From contig JAKSCN010000623.1 of NCBI GenBank assembly GCA_022360595.1, positions 1-9,465 of the forward strand: 9,465 nucleotides of DNA, in the 5' to 3' direction. The notes beneath the pieces are model-generated. The model had not been told where the DNA came from. It did no database searches and worked only from the letters and a program-made list of their open reading frames with translations. Shown here one piece after another: positions 1-6,732 of the stretch (the first letter of the stretch is position 1; every line of letters starts with the position of its first letter). A program made the position numbers and the translations under genes. Origin of the DNA: Chromatiales bacterium. GTDB lineage: Bacteria > Pseudomonadota > Gammaproteobacteria > Chromatiales > Chromatiaceae.

Positions 1-801
1 CCGGTTCTTGTGCTGCGAGCGGTCGTTCTGACACTGCACCACGATGCCGGTCGGGACGTGGGTCATGCGCACCGCGCTATCGGTCTTGTTGACGTGCTGA
101 CCGCCGGCACCGGAGGCGCGGTAGGTGTCTATACGCAGGTCGTTGGTGTTGATCTCGACGCCATCTATGCTGTCCGCTTCGGGAAGGATAGCGACGGTAC
201 AGGCGGATGTGTGCACCCGGCCCTGGGATTCGGTCTCGGGGACCCGTTGTACGCGGTGGGCGCCGGACTCAAACTTCAGCCGTGAGTAGACGCTGCGGCC
301 ACTGATGCGGGTGACTACCTCTTTATAGCCCCCTTGTTCACCGGGGCTCTCACTGATGGTTTCGGTCTGCCAGCCGTTTAGTTCGGCATAGCGCAGGTAC
401 ATCTTCAGCAGATCGCCTGCAAACAGCGCCGCCTCGGCGCCGCCGGTACCGGCGCGCACTTCCAGGAAAATGTTGCGCTCGTCGTTGGGGTCGGTGGGCA
501 GCAGCAGTAGCTGTAGTTCCGGTTCCAAAGTGTCCCGTTTGGTTTGGGCATCGGCCAACTCATCTTTGGCGAGATCGGCCATCTCTGGATCGCCGAGCAT
601 CTCCTCGGCGGCGCTTACATCCTCTTCATGACCGCGGTAACGGCTATAGCACTCCACCACCGGTTCGAGTTGGGCGTACTCCTGGCTGAGTGCTCGAAAC
701 TGGTTTTGATCGCTTTGTACGTCGGGATCAGCCAGCAGAGCGGTGATCTCTTCAAAACGCTCACTGATCTGTTCGAGCTTGCTGCGAATGGAGGCTTTCA
801 T
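1..801 (-). CDS. prfA: Peptide chain release factor 1 (RF1), C-terminal part cut off by the window
   Basis: Class I release factor that recognises UAA and UAG in the ribosomal A site and triggers hydrolysis of peptidyl-tRNA. The frame reads from ATG at 801 down to base 1, giving the first 267 residues of a family usually about 360 long; the last quarter lies off the window. The reading starts MKASIRSKLEQI. The stop-codon-reading tripeptide is P188-E189-T190 (PxT type, which separates RF1 from the SPF motif of RF2). The catalytic GGQ loop is G233-G234-Q235 in the context RASGAGGQHVNK, numbered exactly as in E. coli RF1. The start codon directly follows the hemA stop (TAG then ATG, no spacer) and has only a distant AGGA upstream, so translational coupling to hemA is likely. 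The hemA-prfA order is common in gammaproteobacteria, where prmC, which methylates the GGQ glutamine, often follows; that would lie outside this window. Confidence 0.97.
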   Translation of the reverse strand, partial: MKASIRSKLEQISERFEEITALLADPDVQSDQNQFRALSQEYAQLEPVVECYSRYRGHEEDVSAAEEMLGDPEMADLAKDELADAQTKRDTLEPELQLLLLPTDPNDERNIFLEVRAGTGGAEAALFAGDLLKMYLRYAELNGWQTETISESPGEQGGYKEVVTRISGRSVYSRLKFESGAHRVQRVPETESQGRVHTSACTVAILPEADSIDGVEINTNDLRIDTYRASGAGGQHVNKTDSAVRMTHVPTGIVVQCQNDRSQHKNR

Positions 802-2064
802 CTATTTGTGGGTATCCTGAATCTGGAAAAGGGCGTTGGCCGCCTGGAGCAGGTGCTCTTCGCCATTATGACCCGCCTGGCGTATCTGAGCGCTTGGTGC
901 GTGCAGCAGTTTGTTGGTCAGTGTGTTTGCCAGAAACTGCATCGCCTCTTCTGGGGATTTCCCCTTCTCAAGCTGCTTCAGGGCCTTCTGGAGCACATCA
1001 TCACGCATCTTTTCTGCCTTGCGCCGGTAGCCCTGGATCAAACCAACGGCATCCAGTGAACGGAGCCAGCCCATGAACTCCTGGGTATGGAATTCGATAA
1101 TCTCATTGGCCTGCTCGGCGGCCTCTTGGCGCGAGCGCAGGTTTTCGTCGATTACTTCTTGAAGGTCGTCCACGGTGTAGAGATAGATATCGTTGAGATC
1201 ACCCACCTCTGCTTCAATATCGCGTGGTACAGCAATATCGACCATGAACATCGGTTGATGTTTGCGTTTTTTCAGTGCGCTCTCAACCGTCCCTTTGCCA
1301 AGAACAGGCAACGGGCTGGCGGTAGAGGAGATAACGATATCCGCTTCCGCCAGGTGGACTGGAATTTCGGTGAGTCCGATGGCATAACCGTCAAATTGAT
1401 TGGCCAAATTGTGAGCCCGTTCCAGGGTGCGGTTGGCGACGATAATGTTGCCGATCCCATGCTGATGAAGATGGCGGGCCGCCAGCTCAATGGTCTCTCC
1501 GGCACCGATCAGCAGGGCGGTTTGGTCACTCAGTTCGCTAAAGATTTGGCGTGCCAGGCTGACTGCGGCAAAAGCTACCGAGACGGGGCTGTGTCCGATG
1601 GCGGTGTCGGTTCTTACCTGCTTGGCTACAGAGAAAGTGTGCTGGAACAGGCGTCCGAGCAGTTTGCCGCTGCTGTTGGCGTCTGAAGCGGTGTTGAAGG
1701 CGGATTTCACCTGGCCGAGAATCTGTGGTTCGCCCAATACAAGTGAGTCCAGACCGCAGGAGACCTGCAGTAGGTGTTGAATGCTCGCCTGGTCCCGGTG
1801 CTGATAGAGATAAGGAGAGATAGTCTCCAGCTCAATACCGTGGAACTCCCCCAGCCAACGTCCCAGGCTGTCGTCGTTCTCTTCGTTGAGAGCACAGTAG
1901 ATCTCGGTGCGGTTGCAGGTGGAGAGAATAACCGCTTCGTCAACGCCTGGTTGTTCAGACAGGCTGCGCAGGGCGCCAACGATAATATCCGGGCCGAAAG
2001 TGATCCTTTCGCGGATATCTACCGGAGCGGTTTTGTGGTTGAGGCCAACGGTTACCAGGGACAT
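802..2064 (-). CDS. hemA: Glutamyl-tRNA reductase
   Basis: NADPH-dependent reduction of glutamyl-tRNA(Glu) to glutamate-1-semialdehyde, the first committed step of the C5 route to heme, siroheme and other tetrapyrroles; cytosolic. The protein is 420 residues, against about 418 in E. coli. It opens MSLVTVGLNHKTAPVDIRER, the family N-terminal signature, with the catalytic cysteine at C50 in STCNRTEIY. A Rossmann-type NADPH domain follows (LLIGAGETIELAARHL, then NIIVANRT), and a helical dimerisation domain ends the protein. The frame stays open upstream to a TTG at 2139, but those 25 residues are not family-like and run into the promoter region, so I chose ATG at 2064. No strong Shine-Dalgarno precedes it. 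In enteric bacteria HemA level is set by heme-dependent proteolysis acting on the N-terminus; whether that holds here cannot be seen. Its stop codon touches the prfA start. Confidence 0.97.
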   Translation of the reverse strand: MSLVTVGLNHKTAPVDIRERITFGPDIIVGALRSLSEQPGVDEAVILSTCNRTEIYCALNEENDDSLGRWLGEFHGIELETISPYLYQHRDQASIQHLLQVSCGLDSLVLGEPQILGQVKSAFNTASDANSSGKLLGRLFQHTFSVAKQVRTDTAIGHSPVSVAFAAVSLARQIFSELSDQTALLIGAGETIELAARHLHQHGIGNIIVANRTLERAHNLANQFDGYAIGLTEIPVHLAEADIVISSTASPLPVLGKGTVESALKKRKHQPMFMVDIAVPRDIEAEVGDLNDIYLYTVDDLQEVIDENLRSRQEAAEQANEIIEFHTQEFMGWLRSLDAVGLIQGYRRKAEKMRDDVLQKALKQLEKGKSPEEAMQFLANTLTNKLLHAPSAQIRQAGHNGEEHLLQAANALFQIQDTHK

Positions 2065-2094
2065 ATGAACTTTTGAGCGCCTAAAAGATCCGAA

Positions 2095-2123
2095 ATTGTG
2101 GATTATCAATTGCTTAAATTCAA
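2095..2123 (-). promoter_or_regulatory. Candidate sigma70 promoter for hemA-prfA
   Basis: On the minus strand, TTGAAT (2123-2118) is followed after 17 bases by CACAAT (2100-2095), each matching four of the six consensus positions. Transcription would begin near 2088, about 24 bases before the hemA ATG at 2064. This is a weak assignment made by eye; other pairings, such as TTGATT with AATTTA slightly upstream, are also possible. Confidence 0.3.
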
Positions 2124-2180
2124 GTTGCTTTGACAGCAATCAAGTAAACATGGCTTGTCGTTGGTAAAGAGATTATTATC

Positions 2181-2196
2181 GGCTGAACAATCAGCC
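2181..2196 (+). repeat. Small perfect hairpin in the TPR operon leader
   Basis: GGCTGA-ACAA-TCAGCC forms a 6-bp perfect stem with a 4-base loop. No U-run follows, so it is not a terminator. It lies just before a purine-rich AGAAGGA (2204-2210) and could shape the 5' end of the operon transcript or act as an operator. Function unknown. Confidence 0.35.
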
Positions 2197-2213
2197 AGTT
2201 ACTAGAAGGATAG

Positions 2214-2258
2214 ATGAGGTTTCTGCGCGAGCAGCGTTTGCGCCTGAAATCCAAATAG
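2214..2258 (+). CDS. Possible 14-residue leader peptide upstream of the TPR lipoprotein gene
   Basis: A short frame encodes MRFLREQRLRLKSK, very basic (seven Arg/Lys of 14), and ends with TAG two bases before the ATG of the lipoprotein gene, in a different frame. AGAAGGA at 2204-2210 lies only three bases before its ATG, which is closer than ideal but is the best ribosome-binding sequence in this leader; the lipoprotein ATG itself has none. The arrangement suggests that ribosomes ending the leader restart on the lipoprotein gene. No homolog is recognised and so short a frame can arise by chance, so this is a suggestion from layout only. Confidence 0.3.
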   Translation: MRFLREQRLRLKSK

Positions 2259-2260
2259 TT

Positions 2261-3994
2261 ATGAGAGAAGTTATTCTACGGATATTAATGGTTTGTGGCG
2301 CACTGCTGGTGGGCGCTTGCGAGAGCGTGCCGAAGCAGGCCGAAATGGCGGCTGACCCCGAATCGGATGCTGTTATTTTGCCCTTTGCGGAGCCTGAGAA
2401 GAAGCTGAGCGAACTGGACGCCGAGTTGATCTATAGCACGCTGTTGGGCGAAATTGCCCGTCAGCGGGGCGATATGGCGTTGGCCTATGACTCCTATCTG
2501 CAAGCGACTATTCGCTCCGGTGATGCCAAATTGGCTGAGCGCGCCGTGCGGCTGGCTATTTATCTAAAGCGTAATGACCAGGCCCTGGTTGCGGTCAACC
2601 ATTGGATTGAGCTTGCTCCTAATGATCTTACCGCCCGTCAGTTGGGCGCTTATCTCCATCTTGAAGTAGACAATGAAGAGGCAGCCTTCGAACACTTGAA
2701 GGCGGTTGTGTTGATCAGCCAGGCGCAGCGTAGCGACGGTTTTCTGCATGCCTTGTCGGCGTTGACCAAAAGCACATTTCCGGAAAAGGCGATTGGGCTG
2801 ATGCGTCGGCTGGCTGCCGAGTATCCCGATAACGCCGATGCCGCCTATGCTGTAGCGCTGATGCCCTCAATCACCAAACAGTGGGATCAGGCCGAGCGAG
2901 AAGCGCAGATTTTGGTTGATCGCTTCCCTGATCTGGAGAAAGGGTACGTTCTGCAGAGCCGGGTCTATGTGTCGAAAAAGGACAAACCAAAGGCCCGGGC
3001 GGTACTGGAGGAGGCGGTGTCTGATTATCCCGACAGTGAGATGTTGCGGGCGGCTCTGGGGCGCTTGCTGATTGATCTGAAAGAGTCCGAACTCGCCTAT
3101 CGGCAGTTTTTGAAGCAGCGTGGTATTAACCCCGAACCGCCGGAGATTCATTTGACGCTTGGGGTTCTGGCGTTGCAGATGGAGCGCTACGCTGAGGCGA
3201 GAGAGCATCTGCGGGATGCTTTTGAGCGTGATTCGAAGTCCAATGACGCGGCCTACTACTTAGGGCGCGTCGAAGAGATTGAGAAGAATCACACTGAGGC
3301 GGTTAAGTGGTTCAAGCGAGTAGGTAAAGGTGATCTGCACTATGAGGCACAAGTGCGGATGGCGCGTCTGCAAGCCGTTGAAGGCGGTTTGGGGGAAGCG
3401 CGAGATACTCTGCAGGCATTGCGGATACGCTTTCCGAAACATTCCGTTGATCTCTATCTGGTCGAGGCCGACATGCTACGGCAGCATGCTGACAGCGATA
3501 CTGTCACTGCGCTTTATGCTCAGGGGTTGAGTGCCCATCCGGGTAATGCTGATCTGCTTTATGCCCGTGCGCTCTATGCGGCAACCCAGGGTTGGGTTGA
3601 TGTGCTGGAGCAGGATTTGATGGCCATTCTGGAACAGGAACCACAGCATGCCGATGCATTGAACGCGCTCGGCTACACCTTGGCCGATCAGACCGATCGC
3701 TATCAGGAGGCGCTGGGCTATATTGAGCAGGCATTGGCGCTGAAGCCGGACGCACCGGCAGTGTTGGACAGCATGGGGTGGGTTCAATATCGGCTGGGTA
3801 ACTATGCCGAAGCGCTGGAGTATCTGCGTCGCGCTATCGATATGCTGCAGGATGCCGAGATTGCCGCGCACCTGGGCGAAGTGCTCTGGGTCACCGGGGA
3901 ACGGGAGGAGGCGCGTGGCGTCTGGGATAAAGCGCTGGAGCAGAACCCCGACAATGAATACCTGCTCAAGACGCTAAAGCGCTTGGACCCCTAA
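2261..3994 (+). CDS. Tetratricopeptide-repeat outer-membrane lipoprotein
   Basis: A protein of 577 residues with a lipoprotein signal: basic start MREVILR, a hydrophobic stretch, and lipobox V17-G18-A19-C20. Glutamate at +2 rather than aspartate predicts sorting to the outer membrane. The rest is helical repeats: degenerate ones at about 55-450, then clear TPRs at about 461-494, 498-530 and 533-564, with typical ALNALGYTLAD and VLDSMGWVQYRLGNYAEALE segments. The same kind of TPR protein lies between hemA and lolB-ispE in Pseudomonas and relatives. TPRs usually scaffold protein-protein contacts; the partner is unknown, and a link to lipoprotein or envelope assembly is only inferred from the usual lolB neighbour. 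Here lolB is missing and ispE follows after 15 bases. I chose the first ATG because it gives a proper basic n-region; a second ATG at 2288 would give a signal lacking it. No strong ribosome site precedes it. Confidence 0.88.
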   Translation: MREVILRILMVCGALLVGACESVPKQAEMAADPESDAVILPFAEPEKKLSELDAELIYSTLLGEIARQRGDMALAYDSYLQATIRSGDAKLAERAVRLAIYLKRNDQALVAVNHWIELAPNDLTARQLGAYLHLEVDNEEAAFEHLKAVVLISQAQRSDGFLHALSALTKSTFPEKAIGLMRRLAAEYPDNADAAYAVALMPSITKQWDQAEREAQILVDRFPDLEKGYVLQSRVYVSKKDKPKARAVLEEAVSDYPDSEMLRAALGRLLIDLKESELAYRQFLKQRGINPEPPEIHLTLGVLALQMERYAEAREHLRDAFERDSKSNDAAYYLGRVEEIEKNHTEAVKWFKRVGKGDLHYEAQVRMARLQAVEGGLGEARDTLQALRIRFPKHSVDLYLVEADMLRQHADSDTVTALYAQGLSAHPGNADLLYARALYAATQGWVDVLEQDLMAILEQEPQHADALNALGYTLADQTDRYQEALGYIEQALALKPDAPAVLDSMGWVQYRLGNYAEALEYLRRAIDMLQDAEIAAHLGEVLWVTGEREEARGVWDKALEQNPDNEYLLKTLKRLDP

Positions 3995-4009
3995 TTACTT
4001 ATTGTCGTT

Positions 4010-4858
4010 GTGAATACTCACTTACCCAGGGTGTGGCCTGCGCCTGCCAAGTTGAACCTGATGCTGCGTATCGTGGGCCGACGGCCGGATGGTTATCATC
4101 TGCTGCAGACGGTGTTTCAATTTCTGGATATTTGCGACAACCTGACTTTTGTCCCAACCCATGATGGCGTGATTCGACGGGCTAATGCGATCCCCGGTGT
4201 GGCCGAGTCCGATGATTTGGTGGTGCGTGCCGCGCTCTTGCTACAGGCTTATACCGGGACGGAGCTGGGCGTCGATATTCATTTGGATAAACGGTTGCCG
4301 ATGGGCGGCGGCTTGGGAGGTGGTAGTTCAGATGCCGCAACTACCCTGGTGGCTCTGAATCACATCTGGAGCGTGGGGCTGGATGTGGATCAATTGGCTG
4401 AGCTGGGGCTTAGACTGGGTGCTGATGTGCCGGTATTTGTGCGTGGTTTTGCTGCTTGGGCTGAGGGTGTGGGGGAGAATTTAGATCCTGTTTCGCTGTT
4501 GGAGCCTTGGTATTTGGTGCTGATTCCCGATTGTCATGTCGCTACGGGTGAGATATTCAGCGATCCACAATTGACACGAGACTCAGAGCGCATCACAATA
4601 CGCGCCTTTCTCGCTGGTGATGCGGTGAACGACTGTTTAGAGGTGGTTTGTCGTAAGTATCCACCAGTGGAAGAGGCGATACGCTGGCTGAATGGCTACG
4701 GAGATGCCAGACTAACAGGAACCGGGGCATGTGTTTTTGCCGCGTTCGATGAGCAGTCGGACGCTATTGATGTGCAGAAGCAGTTGCCGTCAGGAATATC
4801 CTCTTTTGTGGCACAGGGAAGAAATCGGTCTCCATTGCATGAGGTCGTGCAGCGTTAG
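4010..4858 (+). CDS. ispE: 4-diphosphocytidyl-2-C-methyl-D-erythritol kinase
   Basis: GHMP-family kinase of the methylerythritol phosphate pathway to isoprenoids; it phosphorylates the 2-OH of CDP-methylerythritol with ATP. The protein is 282 residues, almost the E. coli length. Visible motifs are PAPAKLNL with the catalytic lysine K14, GRRPDGYHLLQTVFQFLD at about 23-40 in the substrate site, the glycine-rich ATP loop PMGGGLGGGSSDAA at 97-110, the catalytic aspartate D139 in GADVPVF, and the third GHMP motif LTGTGACVFA at about 235-244. The start is taken as GTG at 4010, which restores the family N-terminus; a GTG at 4031 would leave only two residues before the PAPAKLNL motif. No clear ribosome site precedes either. 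It lies 15 bases after the TPR gene and 26 bases before tRNA-Gln, so it is probably co-transcribed with both. Confidence 0.96.
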   Translation: MNTHLPRVWPAPAKLNLMLRIVGRRPDGYHLLQTVFQFLDICDNLTFVPTHDGVIRRANAIPGVAESDDLVVRAALLLQAYTGTELGVDIHLDKRLPMGGGLGGGSSDAATTLVALNHIWSVGLDVDQLAELGLRLGADVPVFVRGFAAWAEGVGENLDPVSLLEPWYLVLIPDCHVATGEIFSDPQLTRDSERITIRAFLAGDAVNDCLEVVCRKYPPVEEAIRWLNGYGDARLTGTGACVFAAFDEQSDAIDVQKQLPSGISSFVAQGRNRSPLHEVVQR

Positions 4859-4884
4859 GTTTTCAGTCGTCTGAAACGAGATAT

Positions 4885-4959
4885 TGGGGCGTCGCCAAGC
4901 GGTAAGGCACTGGGTTTTGATCCCAGCATTCGTAGGTTCGAATCCTGCCGCCCCAGCCA
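4885..4959 (+). tRNA. tRNA-Gln, anticodon TTG
   Basis: A 75-base cloverleaf with encoded CCA (4957-4959). The acceptor stem TGGGGCG pairs with CGCCCCA, including the U1-A72 pair typical of bacterial tRNA-Gln. The anticodon stem CTGGG/CCCAG encloses loop TTTTGAT with anticodon TTG at 4917-4919, and the T arm carries GGTTCGAATCC. The sequence closely resembles E. coli tRNA-Gln. It lies between ispE and prs with no promoter or terminator that I can see on either side, so it is probably cut out of the operon transcript. The ispE-tRNA-Gln-prs arrangement is also known from Pseudomonas. Confidence 0.98.
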
Positions 4960-5002
4960 TTTTCTTGAATTTAACTTCGACCCAGAGCAGAGAGAGGTTG
5001 CT

Positions 5003-5956
5003 GTGCAGGCCAGCGGCATGATGGTGTTTTCGGGCAATGCGAATCCCGAACTCGTAGCTGAAATCGGGGCGCGTCTGAACCTGCGTTTGGGTAAGGCGGT
5101 CGTTGGTTGTTTCAGCGATGGCGAGGTGATGGCAGAGGTGCAGGAGAGCGTGCGTGGACGAGATGTCTACGTTGTTCAGTCCACATCACGGCCCACCAAT
5201 GACCATTTGATGGAGTTGCTGGTGCTGATCGACGCGCTGCGCTGGGCGTCCGCTAAGCGCATAACCGCAGTCATTCCTTACTTCGGTTATGCTCGTCAGG
5301 ATCGTCGTCCACGTTCCGCGCGTGTGCCGATCACGGCGCGTTTGGTTGCCAAACAGTTGGCGGCGGCTGGTGCGGATCGAGTAGTGACTATCGATCTCCA
5401 CGCCGATCAGATTCAGGGCTTTTTCGATATTCCTGTCGACAACGTCTACGCGCTGCCGATTTTGCTCGGTGATGTCTGGCGTCAGAAATATAACGAACTG
5501 ATTGTGGTCTCCCCGGATGTGGGTGGTGTTGTCCGTGCAAGAGCGCTGGCCAAGCAGTTGGATGATGCCGATCTGGCCATTATCGATAAGCGTCGTCCGC
5601 GCGCCAATGAGGCGCAGGTGATGAATATTATCGGTGATGTGGCGGGTAAGACCTGTGTGCTGATCGATGATATGGTCGATACCGCCGGCACTTTGTGTAA
5701 AGCAGCGCAAGCGCTGAAAGAGAACGGTGCCGAGCGTGTGGTGGCCTACTGTACCCACCCTGTGCTCTCAGGGCCTGCAGTCAGTAACATCAGTAATTCG
5801 GAATTGGATGAGCTGGTGGTTTCAAACACCATTGCGTTGATGCCTGAAGCGCGGGCTTGTGACAAGATTCGGCAGATCAGCATAGCCGAACTGTTGGCCG
5901 AGACGATGCGCCGCATTGCCAATGATGAGTCGGTCAGTTCGCTTTATATGCACTGA
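5003..5956 (+). CDS. prs: Ribose-phosphate pyrophosphokinase (PRPP synthetase)
   Basis: Makes phosphoribosyl pyrophosphate from ribose 5-phosphate and ATP for purine, pyrimidine, histidine, tryptophan and NAD synthesis; cytosolic oligomer. It is 317 residues, against 315 in E. coli, and closely similar throughout. Key segments are FSDGE (37-41), PYFGYARQDRR (92-102), the metal-binding DLHADQIQGFF (131-141), SPDVGGV (170-176), the flexible catalytic loop with KRRPRAN (196-202), and the PRPP-binding loop DDMVDTAGTL (222-231). GTG at 5003 is preferred over ATG at 5018 because GAGAGG (4992-4997) lies five bases upstream. The gene starts 43 bases after tRNA-Gln. In place of the usual DTGGT, the PRPP loop has DTAGT (alanine at position 228), a mild substitution next to the ribose-phosphate site; I do not expect loss of activity. 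Confidence 0.97.
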   Translation: MQASGMMVFSGNANPELVAEIGARLNLRLGKAVVGCFSDGEVMAEVQESVRGRDVYVVQSTSRPTNDHLMELLVLIDALRWASAKRITAVIPYFGYARQDRRPRSARVPITARLVAKQLAAAGADRVVTIDLHADQIQGFFDIPVDNVYALPILLGDVWRQKYNELIVVSPDVGGVVRARALAKQLDDADLAIIDKRRPRANEAQVMNIIGDVAGKTCVLIDDMVDTAGTLCKAAQALKENGAERVVAYCTHPVLSGPAVSNISNSELDELVVSNTIALMPEARACDKIRQISIAELLAETMRRIANDESVSSLYMH

Positions 5957-6035
5957 TCGCAATAGTTTTTACCGGCATGACTACACAGGTCGCAGTGTGG
6001 TTGTGTGTCTTTAAACTGATGATTTGGAGAAAATC

Positions 6036-6659
6036 ATGGAACTTTTCGAAATTGAAGCTAAGTCGCGCAGCGATGTAGGGAAAGGTGCGAGCCGCCGCCT
6101 GCGTCATGCCGGCGATGTACCGGGCATCGTATATGGTGCTCATCAGGATCCTGAGATGATCACGCTGCTGCACAGCGAAATGCTGCAGCACCTTGAGCAT
6201 GAGGCTTTCTACTCTCATATCCTGACATTGAAAGTTGACGGCAAACCGCAGCAGGTTATTTTGAAAGATCTGCAACGCCATCCGGCCAAGCCATTTATCC
6301 TGCATGTCGATTTCCTGCGTGTCAGCGATAAAGAGAAGATCAAAACTCACGTTCCGCTGCACTTCATCAACGAAGATACTGCGCCTGGCGTGAAGATGGG
6401 TGGTGCTGTTTCTCATCACATGGGTGATGTTGAAGTGACCTGTCTGCCGAAAGATCTACCTGAATTCATTGAGGTGGATATGGCTGAAATGCAGGTGGGC
6501 GACATCGTTCTGATGTCCGCGCTGCAACTGCCTGCTGGTCTTGAGTTGCCCGCTCTGGCTGCTGGTGCTGAGCATGATCTGCCTGTTGTCTCTATCCATG
6601 GCGCACGTGCCGCTGAGGAAGAAGAGGAAGGCGGTGAGGCTGAGGAAGCTGCAGAATAA
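6036..6659 (+). CDS. rplY: 50S ribosomal protein L25, long Ctc form
   Basis: Binds 5S rRNA on the large ribosomal subunit. At 207 residues it is the long TL5/Ctc type: an N-terminal L25 domain (about 1-95, with SRSDVGKGASRRLRHAGDVPGIVYG and later VILKDLQRHPAKPFILHVDFL), then a beta-rich C-terminal domain (about 96-190) and a strongly acidic tail of Glu, Gly and Ala. E. coli has only the first domain; pseudomonads and many other bacteria have both. The start is ATG at 6036 because TGGAG (6025-6029) lies six bases before it; a TTG at 6024 in the same frame would add four residues but overlaps that ribosome site. It follows prs by 79 bases, and a strong terminator follows it. Confidence 0.96.
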   Translation: MELFEIEAKSRSDVGKGASRRLRHAGDVPGIVYGAHQDPEMITLLHSEMLQHLEHEAFYSHILTLKVDGKPQQVILKDLQRHPAKPFILHVDFLRVSDKEKIKTHVPLHFINEDTAPGVKMGGAVSHHMGDVEVTCLPKDLPEFIEVDMAEMQVGDIVLMSALQLPAGLELPALAAGAEHDLPVVSIHGARAAEEEEEGGEAEEAAE

Positions 6660-6687
6660 TCCTGCAGCCAGCTAATGCGATCGAAAG

Positions 6688-6723
6688 CCGGGGTGTTGTC
6701 AGCGATAACACCCCGGTTTTTTT
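6688..6723 (+). terminator. Strong rho-independent terminator after rplY
   Basis: CCGGGGTGTT (6688-6697) pairs perfectly with AACACCCCGG (6707-6716) around a 9-base loop and is followed by seven T residues. It ends only one base before a GTG that could start pth and nine bases before the likelier pth ATG. It should end most transcription of the ispE-prs-rplY operon. Confidence 0.92.
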
Positions 6724-6732
6724 GTGAGTACT

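Larger units (their letters stand above)
2065..2260. promoter_or_regulatory. Divergent intergenic control region between hemA and the TPR lipoprotein operon
   Basis: This AT-rich gap of 196 bases must carry promoters for hemA (leftward) and the TPR-ispE operon (rightward). Visible elements are a candidate hemA promoter (listed separately), an imperfect palindrome TTGCT-N5-AGCAA at 2125-2139 that encloses a consensus-looking TTGACA at 2130-2135, and a TATTAT hexamer at 2174-2179 that could be a rightward -10. I cannot pair the TTGACA with a good rightward -10 at 16-18 bases, and TATTAT lacks a matching -35, so the rightward promoter is not fixed. Between that and the lipoprotein start lie a small hairpin and a possible leader peptide frame. 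Confidence 0.5.

Noticed and set aside
544..1059. Long plus-strand frame opposite prfA and hemA
   Set aside because: Antisense shadow of two strongly conserved genes; no signal or family resemblance of its own. The same holds for plus-strand frames at 10-285, 1087-1686 and 1774-2076.
2065..2139. A 25-residue N-terminal extension of hemA from TTG at 2139
   Set aside because: The extra residues do not resemble the family, whose N-terminus fits M at 2064, and the extension would cover the divergent promoter region.
5186..5758. 190-codon minus-strand frame opposite prs
   Set aside because: Antisense shadow of a conserved enzyme gene with no ribosome site or recognisable protein features.
6024..6035. 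TTG start of rplY at 6024, adding four residues
   Set aside because: It overlaps the TGGAG ribosome site that correctly positions the ATG at 6036.
5934..6419. 161-codon minus-strand frame over the prs end and rplY
   Set aside because: Shadow of rplY; the translated sequence has no coherent domain and would oppose two well-supported genes.
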